In this document: piece after piece, positions 23,860 to 33,375 of the stretch
Layout of the letters: each line of letters starts with the position of its first letter
Position numbering within the stretch: the first letter of the stretch is position 1
Origin: Acidovorax sp. T1
GTDB taxonomy: Bacteria > Pseudomonadota > Gammaproteobacteria > Burkholderiales > Burkholderiaceae_C
Length of the DNA stretch: 64,000 bases
Reading direction: 5' to 3'
NCBI RefSeq assembly: GCF_002176815.1
Contig: NZ_CP021648.1
Span: 2,116,001 to 2,180,000 of the forward strand
Position numbers and translations under genes: made by a program
The notes under the pieces: model-generated
Databases searched by the model: none
The model's input: only the letters and a program-made list of their open reading frames with translations
Told to the model about the DNA's origin: nothing

Positions 23860-25731
23860 TTAAAGGGTTTGTACGTTCTTGCCGGCCAGAGCCTGCCGGA
23901 TACCGCGATTCATGCGCTGCGCGGCAAAGGCCTCGGTGCCCTTGGCCAGGGCCTGGGTGGCCGCTTCGATGACAGCGGCATCGTCGGCATCACGTTGTTG
24001 GCTCAAGGCAGCCATCAAGGCATCGATGTCGGCACGTTCAGCCGGTGACAACACGTCGCCATCGGCGTCCAGGGCGCTCTGGGTGGCGATCAGCATGCGA
24101 TCGGCATCCACGCGCGCCTCGACCACGGCCCGTGCGCGCATGTCCTGCGCAGCCGTGGCAAAGCCGTCCTGCAGCATGCGGGCGATCTGGTCGTCCGACA
24201 GGCCATAAGAGGGCTTCACGTCGATACGGGCCTCCACGCCGCTGCCCTGCTCTTTCGCATTCACGCTCAGCAGGCCATCGGCATCGACCGTGAAAGTCAC
24301 CCGGATGCGGGCCGCGCCGGCCGCCATGGGCGGAATGCCACGCAACTCAAAGCGCGCCAGGCTACGGCAGTCCTGCACCAGGTCGCGTTCGCCTTGCACC
24401 ACATGGATGGCCAGTGCGGTCTGGCCGTCCTTGTAGGTGGTGAAGTCCTGCGCCTTGGCGGTAGGAATGGTTTCGTTGCGGGCAACGATGCGCTCGACCA
24501 GCCCGCCCATGGTCTCGATGCCCAGCGACAGGGGAATCACGTCAAGCAGCAGCAAATCGCCCGACGTGCTGTTGCCCGCCAGCTGGTTGGCCTGGATGGC
24601 GGCGCCGAGCGCGACCACCTCATCGGGGTTGAGATTGGTCAGGGGCTCCTTGCCAAAAAACTCGGCCACCGCGCGCTGCACCTGGGGCATGCGGGTGGAT
24701 CCACCCACCATGACCACACCTTGAACGTCGTCGCGCGCAAGCTTCGCATCACGCAACACACGGCGCACAGCGGTCATGGACCGCGCTGTCAACTCGGCGG
24801 TAGCGGCTTCAAAATCGGATTTTTTGACATCAAATCGCACGCTAACGCCCGCCAGATCAGCGGTAAAAGCTACCATTTCAGTAGCAGTCAAGGCCTCTTT
24901 GCAGGCTCTGGCCGCCATGCGGATGGCGGCCTTGTCAGTGGGTGTATCGGCAGACAAGCCCTGTTGTGCAAGCACCCAATTGGCAAGCGCTGCGTCATAG
25001 TCGTCGCCGCCCAGGGCGGAATCGCCGCCCGTGGCAATCACCTCGAAAACGCCTTGCGTCAGCCGCAGCACCGAGATGTCGAAGGTGCCTCCGCCGAGGT
25101 CGTAAACGGCATAAACGCCTTCGCTGGCGTTGTCCAGGCCGTAGGCAATGGCGGCGGCGGTGGGCTCATTGATCAGCCGTAGCAGGTGAATGCCGGCCAG
25201 CTTGGCTGCGTCCTTGGTGGCCTGGCGCTGCGCGTCATCAAAATAGGCCGGCACCGTGATCACCGCGCCGTACAGGTCGTCGTTGAAGGTGTCTTCGGCC
25301 CGGTAACGCAGCGTGGCCAAAATCTCGGCGCTGATTTCGACCGGCGACTTGATGCCACCTGCCGTCACCAGACTCACCATGCCCCCCGCGCCGGCGTCTG
25401 TGCTTTGGACGAATTCGTAGGGCAGCTGCTCTGCCTGCGCCACGTCCTGCAGGCCACGGCCCATGAAGCGCTTGGCCGAGGCGATGGTGTTGCGCGCATC
25501 GCTGGACTGCGCCGCCACCGCGTCGTAGCCAATCTGCCGCCCGCCCTGCTCCAGGTAGCGCACCACCGAGGGCAGCAGCACACGCCCATCGCCATCGGGC
25601 AGGCACTCGGCCACGCCATTGCGCACAGCCGCCACCAGCGAATGTGTCGTGCCCAAATCAATGCCAACCGCAATGCGCCGCTGGTGCGGATCCGGGGACT
25701 GCCCGGGCTCGGAAATCTGCAAAAGCGCCAT
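23860..25731 (-). CDS. hscA: Fe-S cluster assembly chaperone HscA
   Basis: 623 residues from the ATG at 25731 ([11 protein letters not shown]), the usual HscA length. It is an Hsp70-type ATPase that, with HscB, releases clusters from IscU by binding the LPPVK loop. The ATPase domain shows [26 protein letters not shown] and [14 protein letters not shown]; the substrate domain has [10 protein letters not shown] lower-GC stretch coding [19 protein letters not shown] looks like a diverged palindromic repeat copy. It lies 70 bases after hscB. Confidence 0.96.
   Translation of the reverse strand: MALLQISEPGQSPDPHQRRIAVGIDLGTTHSLVAAVRNGVAECLPDGDGRVLLPSVVRYLEQGGRQIGYDAVAAQSSDARNTIASAKRFMGRGLQDVAQAEQLPYEFVQSTDAGAGGMVSLVTAGGIKSPVEISAEILATLRYRAEDTFNDDLYGAVITVPAYFDDAQRQATKDAAKLAGIHLLRLINEPTAAAIAYGLDNASEGVYAVYDLGGGTFDISVLRLTQGVFEVIATGGDSALGGDDYDAALANWVLAQQGLSADTPTDKAAIRMAARACKEALTATEMVAFTADLAGVSVRFDVKKSDFEAATAELTARSMTAVRRVLRDAKLARDDVQGVVMVGGSTRMPQVQRAVAEFFGKEPLTNLNPDEVVALGAAIQANQLAGNSTSGDLLLLDVIPLSLGIETMGGLVERIVARNETIPTAKAQDFTTYKDGQTALAIHVVQGERDLVQDCRSLARFELRGIPPMAAGAARIRVTFTVDADGLLSVNAKEQGSGVEARIDVKPSYGLSDDQIARMLQDGFATAAQDMRARAVVEARVDADRMLIATQSALDADGDVLSPAERADIDALMAALSQQRDADDAAVIEAATQALAKGTEAFAAQRMNRGIRQALAGKNVQTL
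24827..24885 (-). repeat. Possible diverged palindromic repeat copy 15, inside hscA
   Basis: On the minus strand GCTACTGAAATGGTAGC resembles the leading palindrome seen at copies 1, 8 and 10, followed by GTAGCTTTTACCGCTGATC and GGGCGTTAGCGTGCGATTT. The match is weak and coding constraint could explain it. Confidence 0.35.
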
Positions 25732-25801
25732 GAAAATCTTGTGTTCTACGTGATGAGGCACTGCCCTGCGGAAGATGCCTCGAAAAAGGGGGATGGTGCC
25801 G

Positions 25802-26320
25802 CTATTGTCCCAGTTGATCCCGCCGGCGCTCGATATCGTCGGCAAATCGCGCAATGAACATGAGGGCTCTGACCTGTTTCGCCGCAGCGGCGTAATCGCG
25901 CTGCTGGTCGATCAGTTGCCCGCAAAGTGCCAATGCCTGGCTTTTGGCCTGCTGCACCCCATCGTCCAGCACGTCCAGCTCGGCGGCTGACTGTGCATCG
26001 TCGAGTGACTCGCGCCACTCCATCTGCTGCATCAAAAATTCTGTCGGCATGGCCGTGTTGTCTTCGGCCTGGATGGGCGCGCCATGCAGCTCGCACAGGT
26101 AGGCGGCACGGCGCATCGGGTCTTTCAGGCGCTGGTAGGCCTCGTTGATGCGCACCGACCATTGCATGGCCACCCGCTGGGCGGCAGCGCCCTGGGCTGC
26201 GAACTTGTCGGGATGCGCTTCGCGCTGCAGTTCTTTCCAGCGCGCATCCAGTGCCGCCCTGTCCTGGGCGAAGCGTTGCGGCACGCCAAACAGCTCAAAA
26301 TCGTCAGATTGCAGATTCAT
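25802..26320 (-). CDS. hscB: J-domain co-chaperone HscB
   Basis: 172 residues. HscB brings IscU to HscA and stimulates its ATPase. The J-domain holds the HPD motif in [10 protein letters not shown] and helix [19 protein letters not shown]; the C-terminal three-helix IscU-binding domain follows. Start [13 protein letters not shown] at 26320; an ATG two codons upstream (26326) is equally possible. It is separated from iscA by a hairpin terminator. Confidence 0.95.
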   Translation of the reverse strand: MNLQSDDFELFGVPQRFAQDRAALDARWKELQREAHPDKFAAQGAAAQRVAMQWSVRINEAYQRLKDPMRRAAYLCELHGAPIQAEDNTAMPTEFLMQQMEWRESLDDAQSAAELDVLDDGVQQAKSQALALCGQLIDQQRDYAAAAKQVRALMFIARFADDIERRRDQLGQ

Positions 26321-26343
26321 GCCCATACCAGGTCACACCAAAT

Positions 26344-26381
26344 CAATAAAAAACCGCCAGCACGCAGCGCGATGGCGGTTT
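26344..26381 (-). terminator. Terminator-like hairpin between iscA and hscB
   Basis: The perfect stem AAACCGCCA/TGGCGGTTT (26351-26359 and 26373-26381) is followed on the minus strand by TTTTTTATTG. It lies 23 bases after the iscA stop and 24 before the hscB ATG, so it could terminate iscRSUA or lower hscB-hscA-fdx expression. Confidence 0.85.
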
Positions 26382-26403
26382 GGCGGCAATGCAGCAGACA
26401 GCA

Positions 26404-26727
26404 TCAAACGCGGAAGCTCTCTCCACAGCCGCAACGGTCGCGTTCATTGGGATTGTTGAACTTGAAGCCTTCGTTGAGGCCTTCGCGCACAAAATCGAGC
26501 TCGGTGCCGTCAATGTAGGCCAAGCTCTTTGGATCGATCAGCACCTTGACGCCGTGGTTTTCAAACACGATGTCTTCGGGCTCGGAGTCGTCCACGTATT
26601 CGAGCTTGTAAGCCAGGCCCGAGCACCCGGTGGTCTTGACCCCCAGGCGCACGCCCAGCCCCTTGCCCCGGCGCGCCAGGTAACGGGTGACATGCCGGGC
26701 AGCAGCTTCAGTCAGCGAGATGGCCAT
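26404..26727 (-). CDS. iscA: Fe-S cluster carrier IscA
   Basis: 107 residues from the ATG at 26727. It is an A-type carrier that accepts Fe or clusters and passes them to target proteins. The three Cys ligands are in [10 protein letters not shown] and RCGCGESF at the C-terminus. It starts 2 bases after the iscU stop. The open frame extends upstream inside iscU but has no support. Confidence 0.96.
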   Translation of the reverse strand: MAISLTEAAARHVTRYLARRGKGLGVRLGVKTTGCSGLAYKLEYVDDSEPEDIVFENHGVKVLIDPKSLAYIDGTELDFVREGLNEGFKFNNPNERDRCGCGESFRV

Positions 26728-26729
26728 GG

Positions 26730-27131
26730 TCAGGCTGCGGCCACCGCGCTGTGGTGCTTGGCCTTGTAGTCGTTCACCGCCGCCTTGATGGCGTCTTCGG
26801 CCAGGATGGAGCAGTGGATCTTGACGGGCGGCAGGGCCAGCTCTTCGGCAATTTCGCTGTTTTTCAGGGCTGCAGCTTCGTCCAGCGTCTTGCCCTTGAC
26901 CCACTCGGTGACCAGCGACGACGAGGCGATGGCCGAGCCGCAGCCGTAGGTCTTGAAGCGTGCGTCTTCGATCACGCCGGTCTCGGGGTTCACCTTGATC
27001 TGCAGCTTCATCACGTCGCCGCAGGCGGGCGCACCCACCATGCCGGTGCCCACCGAATCGTCACCCTTGTCGAACGAACCCACGTTGCGGGGGTTTTCAT
27101 AGTGGTCAACCACTTTGTCTGAGTAAGCCAT
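26730..27131 (-). CDS. iscU: Fe-S cluster scaffold IscU
   Basis: 133 residues. Clusters are built on C37 (with D39 in PACGDV), C64 (YGCGSA) and C107 (IHCSIL). LPPVK at 100-104 is the HscA recognition motif. It lies between iscS and iscA in the isc operon. Confidence 0.97.
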   Translation of the reverse strand: MAYSDKVVDHYENPRNVGSFDKGDDSVGTGMVGAPACGDVMKLQIKVNPETGVIEDARFKTYGCGSAIASSSLVTEWVKGKTLDEAAALKNSEIAEELALPPVKIHCSILAEDAIKAAVNDYKAKHHSAVAAA

Positions 27132-27170
27132 GATGTGTACCTCTTCAATGCTTCCAAAATCTTCGGAAAT

Positions 27171-28391
27171 TCAGTGCGCAGCCCACTGAATGGTGCTGAT
27201 GTCGATGCCGTCCTTGTACATCTCCCACAGCGGGCTCAGCTCGCGCAGGCGGGCCACGTTCTCGCGGATGGTGCCAATGGCGTAATCGATCTCTTCTTCG
27301 GTCGTGAAACGGCCGATGGTCATGCGCAGGCTGCTGTGGGCCAGCTCGTCGCTGCGGCCCAGGGCGCGCAGCACGTAGCTGGGTTCCAGGCTGGCGGACG
27401 TGCAAGCCGAGCCCGACGAAACCGCCAGGCCCTTGATCCCCATGATGAGCGATTCGCCTTCGACGAAGTTGAAACTCATGTTCAGGTTCTGCGGCACGCG
27501 GCGCTCCAGGCTGCCGTTGATGAACACCTGTTCGATGTCCTTCAAGCCGTCGAGCAGGCGCTGCTGCAGCGCCTTGGCCTTGGCATTGCTCTCGGCCATT
27601 TCTTCCTTGGCAATGCGAAAAGCCTCGCCCATGCCCACGATCTGGTGCGTGGGCAGCGTGCCCGAACGCATGCCGCGCTCATGGCCACCGCCATGCATCT
27701 GCGCTTCCAGGCGCACGCGGGGCTTGCGGCGCACGAACAAGGCACCCACGCCCTTGGGGCCGTAGGTCTTGTGGGCCGTCATGCTCATCAGGTCAATCGG
27801 CAGCAGGTTCATGTCGATCTCGACCCGGCCCGTGGCCTGGGCGGCATCCACATGCAGCAGGATGCCCTTTTCACGGCACAGCGCGCCGATGGCGGGGATG
27901 TCCTGGATCACGCCGATTTCGTTGTTCACGAACAGGATGCTGATCAAGATGGTGTCGGGGCGAATGGCAGCCTTCAGGGCGTCCATGTTCACCAGACCGT
28001 CTTCCTGCACGTCCAGATAGGTCACCTCAAAGCCCTGGCGCTCCAGCTCGCGCATGGTGTCCAGCACCGCCTTGTGCTCGGTCTTGAGGGTGATGAGGTG
28101 CTTGCCCTTGCCCTGGTAGAAATGGGCAGCGCCCTTCAAGGCCAGGTTGATGGATTCGGTGGCACCGCTGGTCCAGACGATTTCGCGGGGGTCGGCACCA
28201 ATCAGATCGGCCACCTGCACGCGCGCCTTCTCCACGGCCTCTTCTGCTTCCCAGCCCCAGGCGTGGCTGCGGGAGGCGGGGTTGCCAAAATGCTCGCGCA
28301 GCCACGGAATCATGGCATCCACGACGCGTGGATCAACCGGCGTAGTGGCGCCGTAATCGAGATAAATGGGGAAATGCGGGGTCATGTCCAT
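27171..28391 (-). CDS. iscS: Cysteine desulfurase IscS
   Basis: 406 residues. It removes sulfur from cysteine for Fe-S clusters and tRNA thiolation. The PLP Lys is in [11 protein letters not shown], the active Cys in [17 protein letters not shown], and the N-terminus is [13 protein letters not shown]. The start could be the ATG at 28391 (MDMTPHF) or at 28385 (MTPHF). It is the second gene of the isc operon, 101 bases after iscR. Confidence 0.97.
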   Translation of the reverse strand: MDMTPHFPIYLDYGATTPVDPRVVDAMIPWLREHFGNPASRSHAWGWEAEEAVEKARVQVADLIGADPREIVWTSGATESINLALKGAAHFYQGKGKHLITLKTEHKAVLDTMRELERQGFEVTYLDVQEDGLVNMDALKAAIRPDTILISILFVNNEIGVIQDIPAIGALCREKGILLHVDAAQATGRVEIDMNLLPIDLMSMTAHKTYGPKGVGALFVRRKPRVRLEAQMHGGGHERGMRSGTLPTHQIVGMGEAFRIAKEEMAESNAKAKALQQRLLDGLKDIEQVFINGSLERRVPQNLNMSFNFVEGESLIMGIKGLAVSSGSACTSASLEPSYVLRALGRSDELAHSSLRMTIGRFTTEEEIDYAIGTIRENVARLRELSPLWEMYKDGIDISTIQWAAH

Positions 28392-28492
28392 GGCTGGCTC
28401 AGTAAAGGGTTCTGGCTGGCAATAAAAAGCAAGCAATCAAAAAATCATTCAGGGCGCGGCTGGCCCCGGAACCGAAACGGGTGGCGAGCGGT

Positions 28493-29029
28493 TCAGGACT
28501 TGGCGAACACATTGCCCAGCGCAAACACCGAGTTCGGTGCATTCACACGGATGGGCTTGACCACGGGAGTGGTCGAAATCGCGCGCCGCGCAACGGGTTT
28601 GTCCTCAATCTGGACGCCCTTGGCCAATTGCTCGTCCACCAGTTTCTGCAGCGTGACGGAGTCCAGAAACTCCACCATGCGCTGGTTGAGCGAAGCCCAC
28701 AGCTCGTGCGTCATGCAACGGCCCGCCTCACCCAGGCAGTTTTCCTTGCCACCGCACTGCGTGGCATCAATGGGCTCGTCCACCGAAACAATGATGTCGG
28801 CCACCGTGATGTCGGCCGCCTTGCGGGCCAGGGTGTAACCACCGCCAGGGCCACGGGTCGACTCCACCAGCTCATGCCGGCGCAGCTTGCCAAAGAGCTG
28901 CTCCAGATAAGACAGCGAAATTTGTTGCCGTTGGCTGATGGCCGCCAGCGTGACGGGGCCGTTGTTCTGGCGCAGGGCCAGATCAATCATGGCGGTGACC
29001 GCAAAACGGCCTTTGGTTGTGAGACGCAT
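28493..29029 (-). CDS. iscR: Fe-S cluster regulator IscR
   Basis: 178 residues, Rrf2 family. It represses the isc operon when it holds a [2Fe-2S] cluster. The winged helix begins MRLTTKGRFAVTAMIDLA; cluster Cys are C92, C98 and C105 in QCGGKENCLGEAGRC, with His108 as the likely fourth ligand. The C-terminus is longer than in E. coli by a basic tail. It is the first gene of the operon. Confidence 0.97.
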   Translation of the reverse strand: MRLTTKGRFAVTAMIDLALRQNNGPVTLAAISQRQQISLSYLEQLFGKLRRHELVESTRGPGGGYTLARKAADITVADIIVSVDEPIDATQCGGKENCLGEAGRCMTHELWASLNQRMVEFLDSVTLQKLVDEQLAKGVQIEDKPVARRAISTTPVVKPIRVNAPNSVFALGNVFAKS

Positions 29030-29177
29030 CGCAAGCTCCTTGTCTAGGCTTGTTCGTTGTAAAAACTGCCGGCTTCCCGCAAATGCGCAGTGCCGGCACC
29101 GTCTCCGCCCTCACCCCGCCAAGCCTTCTGGTACGGGGCCCTTCATCGTCGGGCTCTTTTCTTGAGTATTTTGTGCA

Positions 29178-29214
29178 AGTATACCACAAATCCCAATTGA
29201 ATTAGTCGGGTTAA
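29178..29214 (-). promoter_or_regulatory. isc operon promoter with a probable IscR site
   Basis: On the minus strand, TGGTATACT (29186-29178) is an extended -10 element. Just upstream, 29214-29189 reads TTAACCCGACTAATTC then AATTGGGATT. This resembles the type 1 IscR box, with the first half-site (ACCCGACTAATT) strong and the second degenerate. Autorepression by IscR is the expected control. Confidence 0.7.
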
Positions 29215-29272
29215 AAAACCAACAGGTCACAATTCCAGCGGCCAAGTTCGATTAACCACACAACAAGCGTAT

Positions 29273-31363
29273 TCAGAGTGCTACCGAATCGCTGCCGTGC
29301 GCTCCAAAAGCCTGGTCCTTGAGCCGCGTCAATTGGTCGCGCACGCGCGCTGCCTGCTCAAACTCCAGGTTGCGCGCGTGCTCCAGCATGAGTTTTTCGA
29401 GCCGCTTGATCTCGCGCGCCACGTCTTTCTCCGTCATGTCCTCCACCTTGGCACGCTGTAGGGCCTCCTGCTCCAGCCGCTCGGCATCCTTTCCGGCCTT
29501 CTCGCTGTAGACGCCGTCAATCAGGTCTCGTACCCGCTTGACAATACTGCGCGGCGTGATTCCGTTGGCCTCGTTGTGTGCGATCTGCTTGATGCGCCGG
29601 CGTTCCGTCTCGCCCATGGCTTTTTTCATGGAGTCGGTGATGCGGTCGGCGTACAGGATGGCGTGGCCGTTCAGGTTGCGCGCCGCGCGGCCAATGGTCT
29701 GAATCAGGCTGCGCTCAGCCCGCAGAAAACCTTCCTTGTCAGCATCCAGAATCGCCACCAGCGACACCTCCGGGATATCCAGCCCCTCGCGCAACAGGTT
29801 GATACCCACCAGCACATCAAAAGCCCCCAGCCGCAGGTCGCGGATGATCTCCACCCGCTCGACCGTGTCCACATCGCTGTGCAGGTAGCGCACCTTCACG
29901 CCGTTGTCCGTGAGGTAGTCGGTAAGCTGCTCGGCCATGCGCTTGGTCAGCGTCGTAATGAGCACGCGCTCATGCTTTTCTGCGCGAATGCGTATTTCCT
30001 GCAGCACATCGTCCACCTGGTGGGTGGCAGGCCGCACCTCGACCACCGGGTCTACCAGGCCCGTGGGGCGCACCACCTGGTCCACGATCTGGCCTGAGTG
30101 CGTCTTTTCGTAGTCGGCCGGCGTGGCCGATACAAAGATCACCTGCCGCATGCGCTGCTCAAACTCTTCGAACTTCAGTGGCCGGTTGTCCAGCGCCGAA
30201 GGCAGGCGAAACCCATATTCCACCAGCGTGGTCTTGCGCGAGCGGTCGCCGCTGTACATGGCGTTGAGCTGGCCAATCATCTGGTGGCTTTCGTCCAGGA
30301 ACATGATCGCGTTCTTGGGCATGTAGTCCGTCAGCGTGCTGGGCGGGTCGCCCGGCGCGGCGCCCGACAGGTGGCGCGTGTAATTTTCGATGCCCTTGCA
30401 GTGCCCTACCTCGCTGAGCATTTCCAGGTCAAACCGCGTGCGCTGCTCCAGGCGCTGGGCCTCCACCAGCTTGCCCATGCCCACCAGTTCCTTGAGCCGG
30501 TCGGCCAGCTCCAGCTTGATGGTCTCCACCGCCGCCAGCACCTTGTCGCGCGGTGTCACATAGTGGCTGCTGGGGTACACGGTAAAGCGTGGAATTTTCT
30601 GCTTGACGCGGCCCGTGAGCGGGTCGAACAGCTGCAGGCTCTCGATCTCGTCGTCAAACAGCTCAATGCGGATGGCCAGCTCGGAATGCTCGGCCGGGAA
30701 CACATCGATGGTGTCGCCCCGCACCCGAAACTTGCCGCGCGAAAAATCCGCCTCGTTGCGCTGGTACTGCATGCGGATCAACTGGGCGATCACGTCGCGC
30801 TGGCCCAGCTTGTCGCCGGTGCGCAGCGTCATCACCATACGGTGGTAGCTCTCGGGCTCGCCAATGCCGTAGATGGCCGACACCGTGGCCACGATGACCA
30901 CGTCGGTGCGCTCCATCAGGCTCTTGGTGCACGACAGCCGCATCTGCTCGATGTGCTCGTTGATGGCGCTGTCCTTCTCGATGAACAGGTCGCGCTGCGG
31001 CACATAGGCCTCGGGCTGGTAGTAGTCGTAGTAGCTCACGAAATACTCGACCGCGTTCTTGGGAAAGAACTCGCGGAACTCGCTGTAGAGCTGCGCGGCC
31101 AGCGTCTTGTTGGGCGCAAACACAATGGCCGGGCGGCCCATGCGGGCGATCACGTTGGCCATGGTGAAGGTCTTGCCCGAGCCCGTCACGCCCAGCAAGG
31201 TCTGGAAGATTTCGCCGTCATTCAAGCCTTCCACCAGCTTGTTGATGGCCTCGGGCTGGTCGCCCGCCGGTGGATACGGCTGAAACAGCTCAAAGGGGGA
31301 GCCAGGAAAATGGACGAACTCGCCGTCTTGCTTTTCGGTGATGACTTCTGTGGTATCCGGCAT
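29273..31363 (-). CDS. uvrB: UvrABC excision repair helicase UvrB
   Basis: 696 residues. UvrB loads at damaged DNA with UvrA and recruits UvrC. Walker A is [10 protein letters not shown], the beta-hairpin region has [14 protein letters not shown], the helicase motif is FLDESHQM, and the UvrC-binding domain is at the C-terminus ([20 protein letters not shown]). I use the ATG at 31363; the frame extends four codons further to a TTG. It is divergent from the aminotransferase gene. Confidence 0.97.
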   Translation of the reverse strand: MPDTTEVITEKQDGEFVHFPGSPFELFQPYPPAGDQPEAINKLVEGLNDGEIFQTLLGVTGSGKTFTMANVIARMGRPAIVFAPNKTLAAQLYSEFREFFPKNAVEYFVSYYDYYQPEAYVPQRDLFIEKDSAINEHIEQMRLSCTKSLMERTDVVIVATVSAIYGIGEPESYHRMVMTLRTGDKLGQRDVIAQLIRMQYQRNEADFSRGKFRVRGDTIDVFPAEHSELAIRIELFDDEIESLQLFDPLTGRVKQKIPRFTVYPSSHYVTPRDKVLAAVETIKLELADRLKELVGMGKLVEAQRLEQRTRFDLEMLSEVGHCKGIENYTRHLSGAAPGDPPSTLTDYMPKNAIMFLDESHQMIGQLNAMYSGDRSRKTTLVEYGFRLPSALDNRPLKFEEFEQRMRQVIFVSATPADYEKTHSGQIVDQVVRPTGLVDPVVEVRPATHQVDDVLQEIRIRAEKHERVLITTLTKRMAEQLTDYLTDNGVKVRYLHSDVDTVERVEIIRDLRLGAFDVLVGINLLREGLDIPEVSLVAILDADKEGFLRAERSLIQTIGRAARNLNGHAILYADRITDSMKKAMGETERRRIKQIAHNEANGITPRSIVKRVRDLIDGVYSEKAGKDAERLEQEALQRAKVEDMTEKDVAREIKRLEKLMLEHARNLEFEQAARVRDQLTRLKDQAFGAHGSDSVAL

Positions 31364-31468
31364 GGGGGCGGTCAACGGGTGGGATGGGCGGGCCGTTAAA
31401 ATTGGCGCAACCCGGCACAGTACACCACGCCCGGATTCTTTGCTACTGACAACCTTTCAAGGATTTTC

Positions 31469-32665
31469 ATGTCTCTGTTCACCGCCGTCGAAATGGCCCC
31501 CCGCGACCCCATCCTGGGCCTCAACGAGCAATTCAACGCCGACACCAACCCCAACAAGGTCAACCTGGGTGTTGGCGTTTATTTCGACGACAACGGCAAG
31601 CTGCCCCTGCTGCAATGCGTGCAGGCCGCTGAAAAGACCATGATGGCCACCCCCACCGCCCGTGGCTACCTGCCCATCGACGGCATCGTGGCCTATGACA
31701 ACGCCGTCAAAAACCTGGTGTTCGGTGCCGACAGCGAACCCGTCCAATCCGGCCGTGTGGCCACCGTGCAGGCCATTGGCGGCACCGGCGGCCTGAAGAT
31801 CGGCGCCGACTTTTTGAAAAAGGTCAGCCCCAACGCCAAGGTGCTGATCTCCGACCCCAGCTGGGAAAACCACCGCGCGCTGTTCACCAACGCCGGTTTT
31901 GTGGTCGATACCTACGCCTACTACGACGCCGAAAAGCGCGGCGTGAACTTTGATGGCTTTCTGGCCAGCCTGAGCGCAGCCGCCCCCGGCACCATCGTCG
32001 TGCTGCACGCCTGCTGCCACAACCCCACCGGCTACGACATCACACCCGCGCAGTGGGACCAGGTCATCGCCGTGGTCAAGGCCAAGGGCCTCACGCCCTT
32101 CCTCGACATGGCCTACCAGGGCTTCGGCCACGGCATCGCCGAAGACGGCGCCGTGATCGGCAAGTTCGTGGCCGCCGGCCTGAACTTCTTTGTCTCCACG
32201 TCTTTCAGCAAGAGCTTCAGCCTGTATGGCGAACGCGTGGGCGGCCTGTCGGTGCTGTGTGCCGACAAGGAAGAAGCCGGCCGCGTGCTGAGCCAGCTCA
32301 AGATCGTGATCCGCACGAACTACTCCAACCCGCCCATCCACGGCGGCGCGGTGGTGGCTGCCGTACTGAACAACCCCGAGCTGCGCGCCCTGTGGGAAAA
32401 GGAACTGGGCGAAATGCGCGTGCGCATCAAGGCCATGCGCCAGAAGCTGGTCGATGGCCTCAAGGCCGCTGGCGTGAAGCAGGACATGAGCTTCATCACC
32501 ACGCAAATCGGCATGTTCAGCTACTCGGGCCTGTCCAAGGACCAGATGGTGCGCCTGCGCAACGAGTTTGGCGTGTACGGCACCGACACCGGCCGCATGT
32601 GCGTGGCTGCGCTCAACAGCAAGAACATCGACTACGTCTGCCATGCGATTGCCAAGGTCATCTGA
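31469..32665 (+). CDS. tyrB: Aromatic amino acid aminotransferase (class I, aspartate family)
   Basis: 398 residues. It transfers amino groups between aromatic amino acids or aspartate and 2-oxoglutarate. The PLP Lys is in STSFSKSFSLYGERVGG, with HACCHNPTG and the substrate-binding Arg in TDTGRMCVAA. Choice between TyrB and AspC specificity is by resemblance to betaproteobacterial enzymes annotated as aromatic transaminases and is not certain. It is followed by a clear terminator. Confidence 0.9.
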   Translation: MSLFTAVEMAPRDPILGLNEQFNADTNPNKVNLGVGVYFDDNGKLPLLQCVQAAEKTMMATPTARGYLPIDGIVAYDNAVKNLVFGADSEPVQSGRVATVQAIGGTGGLKIGADFLKKVSPNAKVLISDPSWENHRALFTNAGFVVDTYAYYDAEKRGVNFDGFLASLSAAAPGTIVVLHACCHNPTGYDITPAQWDQVIAVVKAKGLTPFLDMAYQGFGHGIAEDGAVIGKFVAAGLNFFVSTSFSKSFSLYGERVGGLSVLCADKEEAGRVLSQLKIVIRTNYSNPPIHGGAVVAAVLNNPELRALWEKELGEMRVRIKAMRQKLVDGLKAAGVKQDMSFITTQIGMFSYSGLSKDQMVRLRNEFGVYGTDTGRMCVAALNSKNIDYVCHAIAKVI

Positions 32666-32695
32666 TCTGCTGGGGCAATTCACGCACCATCAATC

Positions 32696-32717
32696 AACCG
32701 CCTTCGGGCGGTTTTTT
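32696..32717 (+). terminator. Rho-independent terminator of tyrB
   Basis: AACCGCC-TTCG-GGCGGTT followed by a run of six T, 30 bases after the stop. Confidence 0.95.
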
Positions 32718-32719
32718 GA

Positions 32720-32766
32720 TGGTCTTTTGGGCCGCCAGCGCTTACCAATAAAGCGCTGGCAGCTAT
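32720..32766 (-). repeat. Palindromic repeat copy 7, after tyrB
   Basis: On the minus strand: ATAGCTGCCAGCGCTTTA, short spacer, TAAGCGCTGGCGGCC and CAAAAGACC. The arms pair nearly perfectly. Confidence 0.9.
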
Positions 32767-32779
32767 TCATTTTGAAAAC

Positions 32780-32803
32780 CATTCATATGTACATTCATAT
32801 GTA
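32780..32803. repeat. Two 12-bp tandem repeats CATTCATATGTA
   Basis: Perfect tandem duplication with the palindrome CATATG in each unit, upstream of the hypothetical gene at 32880. Confidence 0.8.
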
Positions 32804-32879
32804 AATGGCCAAATGGCCTACACACAGCGCGCGCACAAGCCGTTTCAATGCAAGTTCCGCAACACCCCCGGAAGATGCC

Positions 32880-33338
32880 ATGAAACCCCTCCTTCTTGAT
32901 TCCTCCATGACCAGCATGGCCGGCGTTTTCTACCCCACCGGCCATGTGTTTGCGCTGTTTCCCGACGAGGACTGCGTGCGCCAGGCCGCTGCTGCGCTGC
33001 AAACGGCCGGGCATGCGGGTGAAATTGCCTATGCCAGCCCCGAAGTCATCCTGCAGGACATCGCGCAAACGCAGGGCACGGCCGACACCCCTTTTCCCTC
33101 GGTGGGTGCAGAAGGAGACATCGTTCGCCGCATGGCGGAACTGGCCGGCACCGGCCACCACGGCATGCTGGTGGCCCTGGCCGACGAGGATGATCCCCAA
33201 GCCGTGGCCACGGCCATGGCCTCGGAGGGGGCCGTCGCCGCGTTCCACTACCGGACTTTCGTGATCGAAGACCTGATCACCCCGCCAATGGTTCAGGACA
33301 CACCGACCGCCACCGACACCCATTTGGGCGACGCTTGA
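32880..33338 (+). CDS. Hypothetical protein, alpha/beta fold
   Basis: 152 residues from the ATG at 32880. I do not recognise a family with certainty. The N-terminal half (GVFYPTGHVFALFPDEDCVRQ and AALQTAGHAGEIAYASPE) looks like two beta-alpha units, similar in style to a ferredoxin-like small-molecule or RNA-binding fold. The later HHGMLVALADEDDPQAVAT repeats the pattern. There is no signal peptide or membrane helix. An upstream in-frame start at 32805 lacks support. It stands alone, convergent with ygiQ. Confidence 0.65.
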   Translation: MKPLLLDSSMTSMAGVFYPTGHVFALFPDEDCVRQAAAALQTAGHAGEIAYASPEVILQDIAQTQGTADTPFPSVGAEGDIVRRMAELAGTGHHGMLVALADEDDPQAVATAMASEGAVAAFHYRTFVIEDLITPPMVQDTPTATDTHLGDA

Positions 33339-33375
33339 GGCCTGGGCGCACCCCGGACCGAACTGTCGTCAAGCC

